Of a DNA stretch of 64,000 bases, positions 38,601 to 45,187 are shown piece after piece. Origin of the DNA: Vibrio ouci (lineage in GTDB: Bacteria > Pseudomonadota > Gammaproteobacteria > Enterobacterales > Vibrionaceae); the NCBI RefSeq assembly GCF_004551525.1, contig NZ_SATR01000005.1:1-64000 (forward strand). Direction: 5' to 3'. The notes under the pieces are model-generated. The model was not told where the DNA came from and ran no database searches. It saw nothing but the letters and a program-made list of their open reading frames with translations. The position numbers and the translations under genes are program-made. How positions within the stretch are numbered: position 1 is the stretch's first letter; the number at the start of each line of letters is the position of its first letter.

Positions 38601-40666
38601 GCTGTAGCTGATGAGCCATCACTGCGGAAAGCCTCTCCAGTGATCGTCCAAGTTTTATAAGCGTTAACATCTGGGCCAAAAACCGAAGTGGTCTTCACTT
38701 CACTGAGTTTATCGACGACAGAAACTTGATCGGCAAAACCATCACCATCATTATCAATGCGAATGGTATAGGTAAGGACATCGCCCGCTGAATAGAAACG
38801 GCTGTCGACATCTTTACTTGCGCGAAGGTTATCATCAGGCATTTGAACACCGGAACCATCTTCAGTCACGTTGTCGCTACAAGCCGGATTATTGTCGATA
38901 ATCAGGCCAACACTCGATTCATTAACTTCTGCCGTCAACTTATAGGTAATACTCTTACCCGGAGCAATATCAGGTGACACCGTAACAGGACTCGTCACCC
39001 AAGAACCGTAGTTATATTTGCCTGGATCGGTTCCTTGGTCATCTTCTGCGCTAACTGGCTCTAGTTTCCATCGCTTGAACGCTTGGCCCTGCCCCGCGCC
39101 TGCCGCTTGTTCGGTCTGCACACAGCCTAAGTCATCAACAACCAATAAGTCGTTGGCAAAATATTTCGACGAAGAGTTCTTTACTTTAATTTCGTAATCA
39201 ACCGTTTCACCTGGAACATACTGAGTGTCTTTAGTCGTTTTGACGATTTTGATCTCGGGATCGTCAACATTGAGTGTTCGCTCAGCTGTAAAGGTTTTAG
39301 AAATCTGGGCATCTTGAATCAGCGCATCTGATGAATCATACACTCCTGCATTTGCACCTTGGACCACACCAATAGCAACGGGGGAGATCGTCGCTTTTAC
39401 TTCATACGTAATAGATTCGCCGGGAAATAAAGAAACAGTATCATCAAAAGGGACATTATCTAGCGTGCCATTGTCTTTGTAATTTGACTGGCTGTTAACA
39501 CCTGCGTCAGTAACGTCAATGCTCCAGTTACCAAACGGGTTACCACTCACATCTGTCGAATCATGCTCTGCCTTAAGGCTATTACCTAGGCCTAAGTTAG
39601 AGACAAGATCAGCAATATTCTGCTTAACATGGTAGTTGTGCGCGATACCTAGGCCCGCGTTACTTACCTTAATGGTAAAGACACGTTCACCATTGACTAA
39701 GTAGGCACTTGTTTTACTAATAGTGTGTTCTATTGAAACTTGTGGCTGGGCTGGGGGCGTTGTCAGTTCATCACTATCTACATCACCATCTTTAGTGTGG
39801 CTTTTAGCCGAGGTGATGATATCCCCTACTACATTGTTGTTTACTGTCGTTGTGATCGTGTAGATGAGCTTTTCATCTTTAGCGATAGAAGCGCCGGTAA
39901 CTTGCAGGTCTCCACTGGTTGTAAATGAACCTAAATCACTATGAGTTCCCGATTTCTTGCCACTAATTTCAACACTAGCAAACGGTGAAGATGTGCCACC
40001 GCTCATATCCTCGACACTGAGTGAAGTAAACAGCTGATCGATTGAGAGGTTTTGTACTAAATAGCTGCCAGTATTGACCACTTCTAGCGTATAGGTCAGC
40101 GAATCTCCCACTTGATATTGAGACTTGTCGACTGAAAGATTCATTTCATACTGGTACGGGACGGGATTGTAAGTACTCTTAGTCGCAGGAGTAAAGGTTT
40201 CTGCACTCCCATCACCGTCAATATCTGCCGCTACTACCGTATCACCCAGTTCAATGATACCGACAACATCATTACTCACTGTTGCCTGAACTAGAAAGTC
40301 AATGCTGCCAAAGGGCAAAAGTACCGCATCATTTACATCAAGGTTTGCATCACTTGCGATAAAACTGCCCGGATTCGAGCCCCAACTGTTTGAAGGTATA
40401 ATGGTTAGTGAACTAAATGCTTTTACTTTTCCAGTTTCACCGTCTGCTTGTTCGTCCCAAAGCGGATCTTTAATCGAGACGTCTCGAAGTGTTTTCGCCG
40501 TCGTGTTCTTTACAGTGATCGTGTAATCAATGCTCTGACCGTTTTGATAGGTAGCAGTTGTAGAAGAAACCGACACCTCAATTTCTGCAGCGTAGGCCTG
40601 CATAGACACCAAAGAGAGGAGCAATGAAAGATATATGTATAGTTTTGAACTAAACGAGTTAAACAA
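29612..40666 (-). CDS. Giant secreted DUF11-repeat protein (3,684 residues)
   Basis: The product has a Sec signal (residues 1-26, cleavage after AYA). About 22 divergent repeats of some 145-160 residues follow, from about 27 to 3258. Each opens with a pattern like K-x-x-Y-x-P-G-x-x-x-Y-x-I-x-x-x-N, continues with A-x-x-V-x-x-x-D and an AF-x-SW box, and closes with an APG-x-x-x-Y-T-I-x-G-x-V strand and a GDI-x-N box. A more canonical DUF11 domain (about 3259-3415) and a C-terminal 269-residue region follow: GKVFEDHNQDG, then, after an insertion, GIPGVRLLTVEG with ETDQYGRYHVP, an SdrD-B-like fold. Only four Cys occur, in repeats 4 and 14. It is acidic (Asp-rich), suggesting calcium binding. Translation starts at TTG, with AAGGA 9 nt upstream; no in-frame ATG precedes the signal peptide. 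It is the first gene of a three-gene operon. The role is probably adhesion, a surface fibre or a cell-surface spacer; this is inference. Confidence 0.85.
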   Translation of the reverse strand: MFNSFSSKLYIYLSLLLSLVSMQAYAAEIEVSVSSTTATYQNGQSIDYTITVKNTTAKTLRDVSIKDPLWDEQADGETGKVKAFSSLTIIPSNSWGSNPGSFIASDANLDVNDAVLLPFGSIDFLVQATVSNDVVGIIELGDTVVAADIDGDGSAETFTPATKSTYNPVPYQYEMNLSVDKSQYQVGDSLTYTLEVVNTGSYLVQNLSIDQLFTSLSVEDMSGGTSSPFASVEISGKKSGTHSDLGSFTTSGDLQVTGASIAKDEKLIYTITTTVNNNVVGDIITSAKSHTKDGDVDSDELTTPPAQPQVSIEHTISKTSAYLVNGERVFTIKVSNAGLGIAHNYHVKQNIADLVSNLGLGNSLKAEHDSTDVSGNPFGNWSIDVTDAGVNSQSNYKDNGTLDNVPFDDTVSLFPGESITYEVKATISPVAIGVVQGANAGVYDSSDALIQDAQISKTFTAERTLNVDDPEIKIVKTTKDTQYVPGETVDYEIKVKNSSSKYFANDLLVVDDLGCVQTEQAAGAGQGQAFKRWKLEPVSAEDDQGTDPGKYNYGSWVTSPVTVSPDIAPGKSITYKLTAEVNESSVGLIIDNNPACSDNVTEDGSGVQMPDDNLRASKDVDSRFYSAGDVLTYTIRIDNDGDGFADQVSVVDKLSEVKTTSVFGPDVNAYKTWTITGEAFRSDGSSATASVTGITGSITDVDLDVKATLEPHSYIIYTVVAKINPIANGHIQNSVTVDGSVYADRGSDPKDFKIGLNKTVKTNRDSGFHSERTSYSKLDNEIIYKIHLKNAKGNGYATNVKLVDEISKISAGLLEPDSSSKQVFSSWSIGAEILSDDPDLVGNGAVTKVGDFEDNKDINLTAQIAPNTEVVYTIIAQIDRSVSDEIIYKKFDNTATIETPDSDSQSGASDTATVPPKAPDVVVVKTTKENQFFPGQYVEFDVTVYNRGAGYANEVAVKDDIIGMDAFSSWTITASTDSNNTTYKTGSYAGSPSNYPTNGNINTKIDIDPKTSDGPGFVKYTIRGLVKNDYKNDEISNTVEIHDPVNNLDQSASAEIGDSGDAKLNVSILKTADRTQFVPGEDVTYFITLQNNSDNDATSLKLGDPLTEIRSVLANNKNNHFADWHNQSPFEYWQFDYADGAGWQPQTNKDLIYPEADDETFSLASGEIRTFKIKAHVKDNVIGTDDGLGLKQIIVNDAYIFRDYNLVTEQSHVSHHEMQRVDSGGAVTRTLLVNGKDSRNYAPGDTLTYKVKVSSNRGYYNNHRVFEDIEGVSVLLLDGTKANPFNDTFSVSVTKDDANGGDGTTDGTLDGVVEDNKNIDTTIDVAGGDYVLYTVEGVVRGDASGDITIGGITVEPYDYHLTFSKTVEQKNYQPGQPLTYHLTIKNDGKGGAYSIPVEDKISDITTTMLDGSDDIAFPYGWTIEPKVLGGSPYAEVDLDGTLKDNADIETSFSVPAGETIDYVVTAVVNKNAVGNIVNLLKVDGDTVSAESKPDTEKYDFEKHLTKYLDQDGTTELSGGYTPGGYLVYEITLRNLHNVHLKDIPIVDDIKGITTDYYDGSIGQAFDSWTITTDVDNSKLSNAGTVSDNNNIDTQFDLAGSDFGSDGSGTFIKYTIKAKISEKAVGPIQNRAKVDGKHNLDSERADMLAAGLKKSHFAYTDDSLSTKKQTYNFDPSSHGAVVVYKLRLENDGKGTEYGASLKEEFSKIQSRLAQNAAGESDDQTGPVFDEFGWNVSVTQSPELVTTIGTFTGGNNVDIDIPELSIAPGGWIEFIIESEIRHDALEDVVATPHYNGSAFGQSTIKPDAQNLHVEKKIVSIGGRPYKNGDTYKPGEEVVYLLDVDNKAKVWTDQTRIQDIVSNIQVEILGGSTEQAFSTFSISDPISLGIVPKGETYLPPYDANSDLDVTTDIGPAEDIQFTIKGTIRDDALGDIDANNASAGGKNVHTPVIPPVAPNLVFEKLVTNTTADGGSCSFPSNTGAGCEYNPSGQVSYTISVENTGEGIANDVAIIDKLNSIVTSTGAKAFSSLSTTVLEQPSTDRFSISGNYSGSKPLDATFDLMPGDKVVFGLSGSVDDDATGTITNVATVGGKDSNVIVLGQGDAEILASKSTDTPTYVPGGEVRYTMYIANKADTNADVKVEDAISKFLVETADGTMQTALKSWTTTVTFVSNVGAAHNDASAIQTTGDIDAIVKLGAATPTEPTVLKIDVVGNVRDDAVGKFGNTLYVDSKQYDLKQHYIYPEPGGLSVSKEASISPAVYAPGDKIGFDITIENTGVGYLQNLTVEDLVKNIGSEVVGTPRPGRVFESWDSASSSINIVDSGASASHVISQTDFDSADSFKGEYQLAPGSKIQLHLEGIVKNNVIGEITNKVSVAANGVNEVTDSATYLPIDAEVTVSKEVDKDVYQAEDELVYTIVLTNTQRVWATDVQVTDFVNRISAETIYGNTISVFKPGTIDISATSAKGTTVLPALSGEYINNMVDIAPEDVVTVTIKGTLKPEIIGEVKNVVDVEYDGKSLSDEAISKPLIPEILVTKTPIEEYYTPGSINGFVITIENKDAAFANDIELEDLLSKIMVETVDGVDKPAFTHWEYSFKANDPMTTVDYSGTYALNSDIKNIIDLAPNDTITYTVRGKIDSRAIGDINNTANVKYNGKDSSASAVIKPKPADITVTKTADREFYQAGEPAQFVVTVSNQGDGFADDVAIKDIMNDVLVTLVDGSTGTAFESWTIKTEPSDANSSLTVTPSGKNPDIDTLADIAPNSTVTFTIDGIVNRYATSDILNNVTVDFATDPQKSADALIKHRPISLKLEKFVGETGSDTEMTYEPGKPATFRVILTNQNEAFVGGIQLKDLLGSLEVDTVNGAREPALDSWSIKVNKGNELTTISPDPSGNNREVDSTVNIAPNDVLELVITGQVNSFANGQIDNKASMLVNTGRVDRFTAVASLLPEPDNVIITEEADNPIYKAGEPATFRVKLFNDSKGFANDVLLRNAISRMKVQTKPDLSTGDREVVSAFTDWKIEAKSNDPRSNINAGTLSDNNDITIGGDIAPGDTVEIAITGTTDPRAMGEIVNTSFKIDESDAAPAPAPSTRDARNASIESVSAMITPRAVSFIVDKTTTKGENAQYTNDDSELTYVLKVSNQGSSAITGTKMVDEISKLAGTNGNPLFTSWKMSIVEWPTGQNKGEFTDKDLLLPDSGPSLDLLPYMGNGYEITITGQLNKGLDDNITNTFTVTDPATGTSASDDVTIHVKKFADNEGELEVTKEALQTDAQVGDVVEYEVTIFNNNESEFKDVKLVDRYPSGFAYVPGSTELVNSGPDGEFDTGDDVIKVDDPAVTNSLTFNVGDMLAYGNGEKTITEKVRIRYLLRVSVGATFGKYVNSAVAMSPPEGQTSGALEEKSNTATATVEVLPDKVFDTASIIGKVFEDHNQDGFQADATAFDVIVTANISHKDYIGGTTVVIQDGREVRLSDTEHVETKEEAELYQHNYSHDSRSNRKLKQYDSALVKGYEIDKLFGLSQNRTLPKSNKAVFQFETRSDKGFTFSVVTDSGTRIMFDRSGEITSHYVDDKKDGLSAENLDVTRNLYRDGDHYLWEIVIENKGIYEDGIPGVRLLTVEGIVIETDQYGRYHVPDQWVLDKKGKNFLVKVDTDSLPTGMKVISENPRVQRISPNKLTKFNFSVATEED

Positions 40667-40774
40667 AACGATGTATCCTTATTAGAGCGCGCTGCTATCT
40701 CAATTAAAAATTCGTTATAGGACGAGATGTACAGCCGTTGAGCAAGTCACGCATTATCGATTCGAGCACTAACC

Positions 40775-40832
40775 AAATGTCAGTGTTTTGCAAGAAACTA
40801 CCTGAATTTTGCAAAGTATTCAAAAATGTCAG
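40775..40832. promoter_or_regulatory. Mirror-ordered repeated motifs upstream of the giant gene
   Basis: The 215-bp gap between the giant gene and the DM13 gene contains two copies of AAATGTCAG (40775-40783 and 40824-40832) enclosing two copies of TTTTGCAA (40786-40793 and 40807-40814). All four are direct repeats, in the order A-B-B-A. They sit about 110-165 bp upstream of the TTG start and look like regulator binding sites. Confidence 0.45.
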
Positions 40833-40881
40833 ACTACATTAAGATAACCACATTAAATCTGAGACAATTCCTACATTTCGG

Positions 40882-41349
40882 TCATTTATATCGAGCTGAC
40901 GTAATGAACTCGCCAAAAGTTTCACACCAAACTATGACAGTGTTGTAATCTTTAAGTGGAAACTCTTCTGGTAGAGAAACCGTAAAACGATCAAAGCTTT
41001 TCACTTCGCCAACTTGGATCATCTGCGCTTTGTTAGCATTAAAACCAGCTTCGGTTTCAATGAAGGTCGGTGAGAAATAAAGTTTGTAGTCTGGGCCTGG
41101 TGCTAATTCACCTACAAACGCGACTTGCTGTGAACTGATTGAGACAGAGCCCTCTCCCCAATGCAGAAAGTCACTATCTTGACGATCCTTTTGAAACGTC
41201 GCGGTATAAAGTGCTTGATTAGTAACTTCTTGCACTTGATTCATAGTCGGGGAAGGCGGTTGGGTAAGAATAGGCAGAGCATATATCCCTAAGGCGAAAC
41301 CCAAGGCGACGCAACCAAGATGGGAAACGAGTAAAAAAATCCTTTTCAT
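40882..41349 (-). CDS. DM13 domain membrane-anchored protein
   Basis: The 155-residue protein has one N-terminal membrane segment (about residues 4-24) and a DM13 domain (about 45-155) containing GEGSVSI, GELAPGPDYKLYFSP, KSFDRFTVSLP and VIVWCETFGEFI. The single Cys in VWCE is conserved in DM13 domains and has been proposed to take part in redox or heme-related electron transfer. The family is found in extracytoplasmic proteins. The ATG at 41349 is preferred to the TTG upstream because it begins the signal-like sequence MKRIFLL and has an AGG site. It lies upstream of the giant gene, transcribed in the same direction, but 215 bp separate them; co-transcription is not evident. Confidence 0.82.
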   Translation of the reverse strand: MKRIFLLVSHLGCVALGFALGIYALPILTQPPSPTMNQVQEVTNQALYTATFQKDRQDSDFLHWGEGSVSISSQQVAFVGELAPGPDYKLYFSPTFIETEAGFNANKAQMIQVGEVKSFDRFTVSLPEEFPLKDYNTVIVWCETFGEFITSARYK

Positions 41350-41425
41350 GCTGATACCTAGCTGTCCAATCAATAACTATAAATGTATATGATTTTTCGC
41401 TAGATATCAGCGTTTTGAGTATAAC

Positions 41426-42655
41426 TTATCGATAGTTTAATGCAGTTTTTTCTGCCAGTGTCACAATTACTTTTACCGCCTGCTCCATACCTTCAATTGA
41501 AATGAACTCGTGAATACCATGGAAGTTATACCCGCCGGTGAAGATATTCGGACATGGTAAGCCCATAAATGAGAGTCTTGCGCCGTCAGTACCACCACGA
41601 ATCGGTTTAATCTGAGGTTCTACATCACATGCAATCATCGCCTGTTTTGCTAACTCAATAACATGGGGGAAAGGTTCTACTTGCTCTTTCATATTGAAAT
41701 AGCTATCCGTCAGAATCAATTCAACTCTGCCCTTCTCTAGCTTTTCATTCAGCTCAGCAACTTTATCTACCATAAACTGCTTACGTTGCTCTTGTGCCTC
41801 TCGGTCAAAATCGCGAATGATGTAACCTAATTCACTACGAGCAACCGACATTTCAGCCGATTTAAGATGATAAAAACCTTCATATCCTTCAGTAGTCTCA
41901 GGAGTTTCGTCTGCAGGCATCATCATTTGAAATTGAGCAGCAATGTTCATGGAGTTGACCATTTTGCCTTTAGCCGTTCCAGGGTGAACATTAACGCCGT
42001 GGCAAATTACGTCAGCGCTAGTGGCATTAAAGTTTTCAAATTCCAACTCACCGACTGGACCACCATCAATGGTGTATGCCCATTTGGCACCAAACTTCTC
42101 AACATCAAAAAGGTTCGCGCCGCGCCCTATTTCTTCATCTGGCGTAAAGCCTACACAGATATCACCATGAGATATGTCTGGATTAGCGATCAGCTCTGAA
42201 ATCGCAGACAAAATCTCGGCAATACCTGCCTTGTTGTCCGCGCCTAGTAGCGTGGTACCATCGGTAGTAATCAAGTTATGTCCATGAAGCTTATGCAGCT
42301 CTGGATATTGAATCGGAGACAAAATCTCATCCCCTTTGCCTAACGCAATATCGCCACCTTGGTAGTCATCAATAATTTGTGGCTTTACGTCTTTTCCCGA
42401 GGCATCTGGAGCGGTATCCATATGTGCGATAAAACCAATAGCGGGAACGTCATAGTCAACGTTACTCGGCAACCTTGCCATTAAGTAGCCATTTGAATCG
42501 AGCGATACATTGGATAGCCCCATGTCGATCAATTCTTGCTTTAGAAACTCTGCAAACACCATTTGTCCCTGAGTGCTCGGACAGCCTAAGTCAGCTGGAT
42601 TTGATTGAGTATCAAAAGTCACATAGCGCAAAAATCGTTGTACTAATTCATTCAT
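41426..42655 (-). CDS. pepT: Peptidase T (tripeptide aminopeptidase)
   Basis: The 409-residue protein is the M20B metallopeptidase PepT, the usual length. The two zinc sites are visible: His in HMDTAPD (about residue 79), Asp in [10 protein letters not shown], Glu-Glu in TPDEEIGRG (about 175), Asp in IDGGPVGEL and His near the C-terminus in NFHGIHEF. The family signature [12 protein letters not shown] is present. It removes the N-terminal residue from tripeptides in the cytoplasm. It is transcribed alone between the DM13 gene and the broken PepSY gene. Its AAGAG site sits 8 nt before the ATG. There is no sign of damage. Confidence 0.96.
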   Translation of the reverse strand: MNELVQRFLRYVTFDTQSNPADLGCPSTQGQMVFAEFLKQELIDMGLSNVSLDSNGYLMARLPSNVDYDVPAIGFIAHMDTAPDASGKDVKPQIIDDYQGGDIALGKGDEILSPIQYPELHKLHGHNLITTDGTTLLGADNKAGIAEILSAISELIANPDISHGDICVGFTPDEEIGRGANLFDVEKFGAKWAYTIDGGPVGELEFENFNATSADVICHGVNVHPGTAKGKMVNSMNIAAQFQMMMPADETPETTEGYEGFYHLKSAEMSVARSELGYIIRDFDREAQEQRKQFMVDKVAELNEKLEKGRVELILTDSYFNMKEQVEPFPHVIELAKQAMIACDVEPQIKPIRGGTDGARLSFMGLPCPNIFTGGYNFHGIHEFISIEGMEQAVKVIVTLAEKTALNYR

Positions 42656-42768
42656 AGTTTTTTCTCTTGTTATTTTATGGTTCTAGCCTCTTTGCATGAG
42701 AGATCATCCTACGCCTTCTCCAACAAGAAAATTTGCTATAAATCAGTTTTATCGCAGTAAAAACAAAC

Positions 42769-42801
42769 AAAAACGGCTACCTACATCAATGCAGGTAGCC
42801 G
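42769..42801 (-). terminator. Intrinsic terminator after the PepSY gene
   Basis: Read on the minus strand, CGGCTACCT and AGGTAGCCG form a perfect 9-bp stem with a 10-nt loop, followed by TTTTTG. Confidence 0.9.
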
Positions 42802-42822
42802 TCTTATTCAATTAACAAATGG

Positions 42823-44014
42823 TTATGATGAAAGGTATGTCTTTAGTCTGTCACTTTTCTGCACCAATAAAGCATCTATCAGCATTGCAGCCACAATCGT
42901 CACTCCAGCTAAGGGGAATAACAGGCCAATCAGTACTAATGTAGCTAAGCCTGCTTTCCACATGCCTTCTTGCGCAAACCTTGCAGGTACGCCAAGCCTA
43001 TTTTGCCTTGCTGGGCGTCGAATCCACCACATACAAGCGCCGGTAATCGCTATTGTGATAAAAGCAACACAGAAGAACACGTTCAACCATTTATTGACTG
43101 CGCTTAAATCACCTTGGTGTAACGATACTCCAGCAGCCATTAACTTGGCGATAATACTGTAATCATCCCATGTCACATCAATCAGTGTCTGCCCTGTATA
43201 TTGGTTAATATGAATCGTTCTATCGCGGCGTGGGTCAACCACATCACCAGCCATCGAGTTTGCAGCAATGGTGTAAACTCCCGTCTCACTCTGAGGCAAG
43301 AATAGGCGATACTGCGGCAGGCCAAGCAAGACCCGATAACAAAAATAGCAAAAAGACGACTGAAAGCGTACCGCCTAGATTGGCGTGTAAATCCTTCATT
43401 AAAGTGCGGCTACCGCTGTTAAAGCGAATCTTTAGAAAACCAGCTTTCGATGCATTATCTCTAGGCAGCCAAAGGTAAATACCACTGACCAGCAATAAGA
43501 TACCTAGACTCGCAGAGACTTCGATTAGATAGTCTCCCCATTTGCCGATCAGCAAAGTACCATGAATATCATTGGCCAATTGATACCAGCTATCGCTTCG
43601 ATCGATTTGCCCTAATACTTCGGCGGTATATGGGTTAACGGTCGCAAAGATCGAGCTTCCATCTTCCAAACGGACATTAAATCGATTCGCGTGAGTGGGA
43701 TCCTCGGTGACGATGATCTGAGTGATTGACGCATTAGGATAGGCATCTTTTACCGCTTCTAGCTGAGTGGAGATCGGTAAGCGTTTCATTTGCTCTTCCA
43801 CGCTAATTAACTCTTGATATCTCATCTGATCAATTTCATCATCAAACAGCATCACAATACCAGTCAGGCTTAACATCAGCATAAACGGGATAACAAACAA
43901 CCCCGCATAGAAGTGCCACCTCCAAACAAGAAAGTACCTTGCCTTATTTTGTTGTTGAACGTTTGACGCACGTGCGCCGTCCTTAGGTCCAGTCTGAATT
44001 TGACTACCCAACAT
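42823..44014 (-). pseudogene. PepSY-associated transmembrane protein with internal deletion and frameshift
   Basis: Two overlapping frames together cover a PepSY-TM family membrane protein. The first (from ATG 44014, AAGGA site 7 nt upstream) encodes the N-terminal helix (FYAGLFVIPFMLML), the PepSY domain, the HDIHGTLLIG region and a third helix ending LLFLLSGLAW near 43322. There it changes frame, and a stop follows at 43286. The second frame resumes from 43329 with LPQYRLFLPQSETGVY, a second PepSY half, HQGDL and two more helices with WWIRRPARQNRLG. Full-length members have about 460-480 residues and a stretch of some 80 residues between SGLAW and this point. It is missing here, so the damage is a deletion plus shift, not a simple indel. 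The family is often linked to iron or siderophore reduction. The gene follows a DUF2946-like gene, which supports a metal-related role for the intact gene. Confidence 0.85.
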
Positions 44015-44125
44015 CTTGTATTCCTTTTTGTGCGTATAAGCGAGCCCCTCGAATCTATTCAAGGTCAGCTGCTGAGCATTAACTTTACTTAAGTGGCTTA
44101 AAGCCTGTTTTATTTGGTTGTTAGA

Positions 44126-44482
44126 TTAAGTGAAGGGATAGGACGGTGGAGCGCGAGGTATAGCAATCTGGAACCGCTCACTTAGAGCCAAATAAGTGTA
44201 CGGATTTTCAACTGCTAACGAAGACTTACGTAGATATGTTGGTGTTGGAAGTGAATCTTGGTGAAAGACCGAGAAATGACTGAACGGACACGGCTTACTA
44301 TGCTGTACCTCTGGCTTACCTTCTTCAACCTGAACAAGCTCAAAGCCATTGATAGTACAAAGAGTCGCCCAAACGCCTGCGCTGGAGCCATGTGCATTAA
44401 TGACAGGCATCAAAGTCACAAGCACCCAGCTAAGGGCACTTGCGATCAGCATACTTCGCTTAAAGTTTGACGTCCGTATCAT
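44126..44482 (-). CDS. DUF2946-like envelope protein
   Basis: The 118-residue protein has one N-terminal hydrophobic segment (about residues 9-28: MLIASALSWVLVTLMPVIN) and a periplasmic-looking tail. The tail has Cys in TLCTING (about 41) and in KPCPFSHF (about 67), and it ends near the C-terminus with PRAPPS, the hallmark of the DUF2946 family. Members are frequently found with copper-related or PepSY and TonB-dependent receptor genes, but no biochemical role is known. It lies 110 bp before the PepSY pseudogene in the same direction, so the pair was probably one operon. The ATG at 44482 is chosen over the GTG six bases upstream because GAGAG then has a 5-nt spacing. Confidence 0.7.
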   Translation of the reverse strand: MIRTSNFKRSMLIASALSWVLVTLMPVINAHGSSAGVWATLCTINGFELVQVEEGKPEVQHSKPCPFSHFSVFHQDSLPTPTYLRKSSLAVENPYTYLALSERFQIAIPRAPPSYPFT

Positions 44483-44592
44483 TTTCACTCTCGATTAATT
44501 GAGCGAAAATATATAACTATCTTGCAACAAATTCAGCCGATTCGTTTAAAAAATCTAACTTAGATCATGCTGATTTATAAACAATAAACGTC

Positions 44593-44976
44593 TTAACCGA
44601 AAATCTTGCTCCAAATACTCGGATTACGCTTGTCGTGGTACTCAACACGTAGGTCATCAACCATTTTCAGCTCTGCTTTCGCTGCATTGAGATCGCCTGC
44701 ATCGAGCTTCGCTTCAACAGAATCAATCGCGACAGAAAGTTTATTAAAACCTTCTTGGTATAGATCATACTTTTCCGGCGGGTAATCACCACGCTTTGAC
44801 TGTTCGATAAGCTCAGATAAATTGGATACCGCTGATTGCATATCGGTGATTTCTTCAGCTTGAGCGGCTTGTTTAAATTCCATTTTCATCTGCTTCATCG
44901 TGGCTTTGAGATCAAAGTCGCTAGCGAAGACTTGTGCTGACATTACAAGCGCGGCAATTGGGATTATTTTTTTCAT
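44593..44976 (-). CDS. cybC: Cytochrome b562 family periplasmic protein
   Basis: The 127-residue product starts with a Sec signal peptide (MKKIIPIAALVMSAQVFA), followed by a 109-residue four-helix bundle, the size of cytochrome b562. The first helix has Met in KATMKQMKMEF, matching the Met ligand of the heme. The last helix has His in RVEYHDKRN, matching the His ligand. Intermediate helices are rich in Glu and Lys. It should carry a non-covalent b-type heme in the periplasm and shuttle electrons; its partner is unknown even in E. coli. The ATG at 44976 begins the signal peptide and is chosen over the TTG upstream. It sits next to the PepSY and DUF2946 genes, in the same direction, which may hint at a shared redox or metal role. 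Confidence 0.82.
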   Translation of the reverse strand: MKKIIPIAALVMSAQVFASDFDLKATMKQMKMEFKQAAQAEEITDMQSAVSNLSELIEQSKRGDYPPEKYDLYQEGFNKLSVAIDSVEAKLDAGDLNAAKAELKMVDDLRVEYHDKRNPSIWSKIFG

Positions 44977-45187
44977 TGTATTTATTCTTAGTGAATCACT
45001 TGGGAGCACAGATTGTACTTAAAAAATCACCGCTTGTTGACGATATTTTGTTTCGACTTATAAACAACTCATCTCGCTTATTCCCACCCGCCAACAGTTG
45101 AAAAACCATAAGTAATAAGTCTGCCTAACATATGCATTTCCATGATTTTCGACTAATAATTATTAGGTCAGCCACTAAAGGTAGATC

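Noticed and set aside
31000..39928. Several + strand open frames inside the giant gene
   Set aside because: They are antisense shadows of biased coding sequence, with no signal, domain or ribosome binding site that would support them.
26040..40666. Repeated DNA or CRISPR-like array
   Set aside because: The periodicity is only at protein level (about 145-160 residues) with strongly diverged DNA; no short identical repeats with spacers are present.
43286..43329. Programmed frameshift in the PepSY gene
   Set aside because: No slippery heptamer or downstream structure was seen, and about 80 residues of the family are missing at the join, which points to a deletion.
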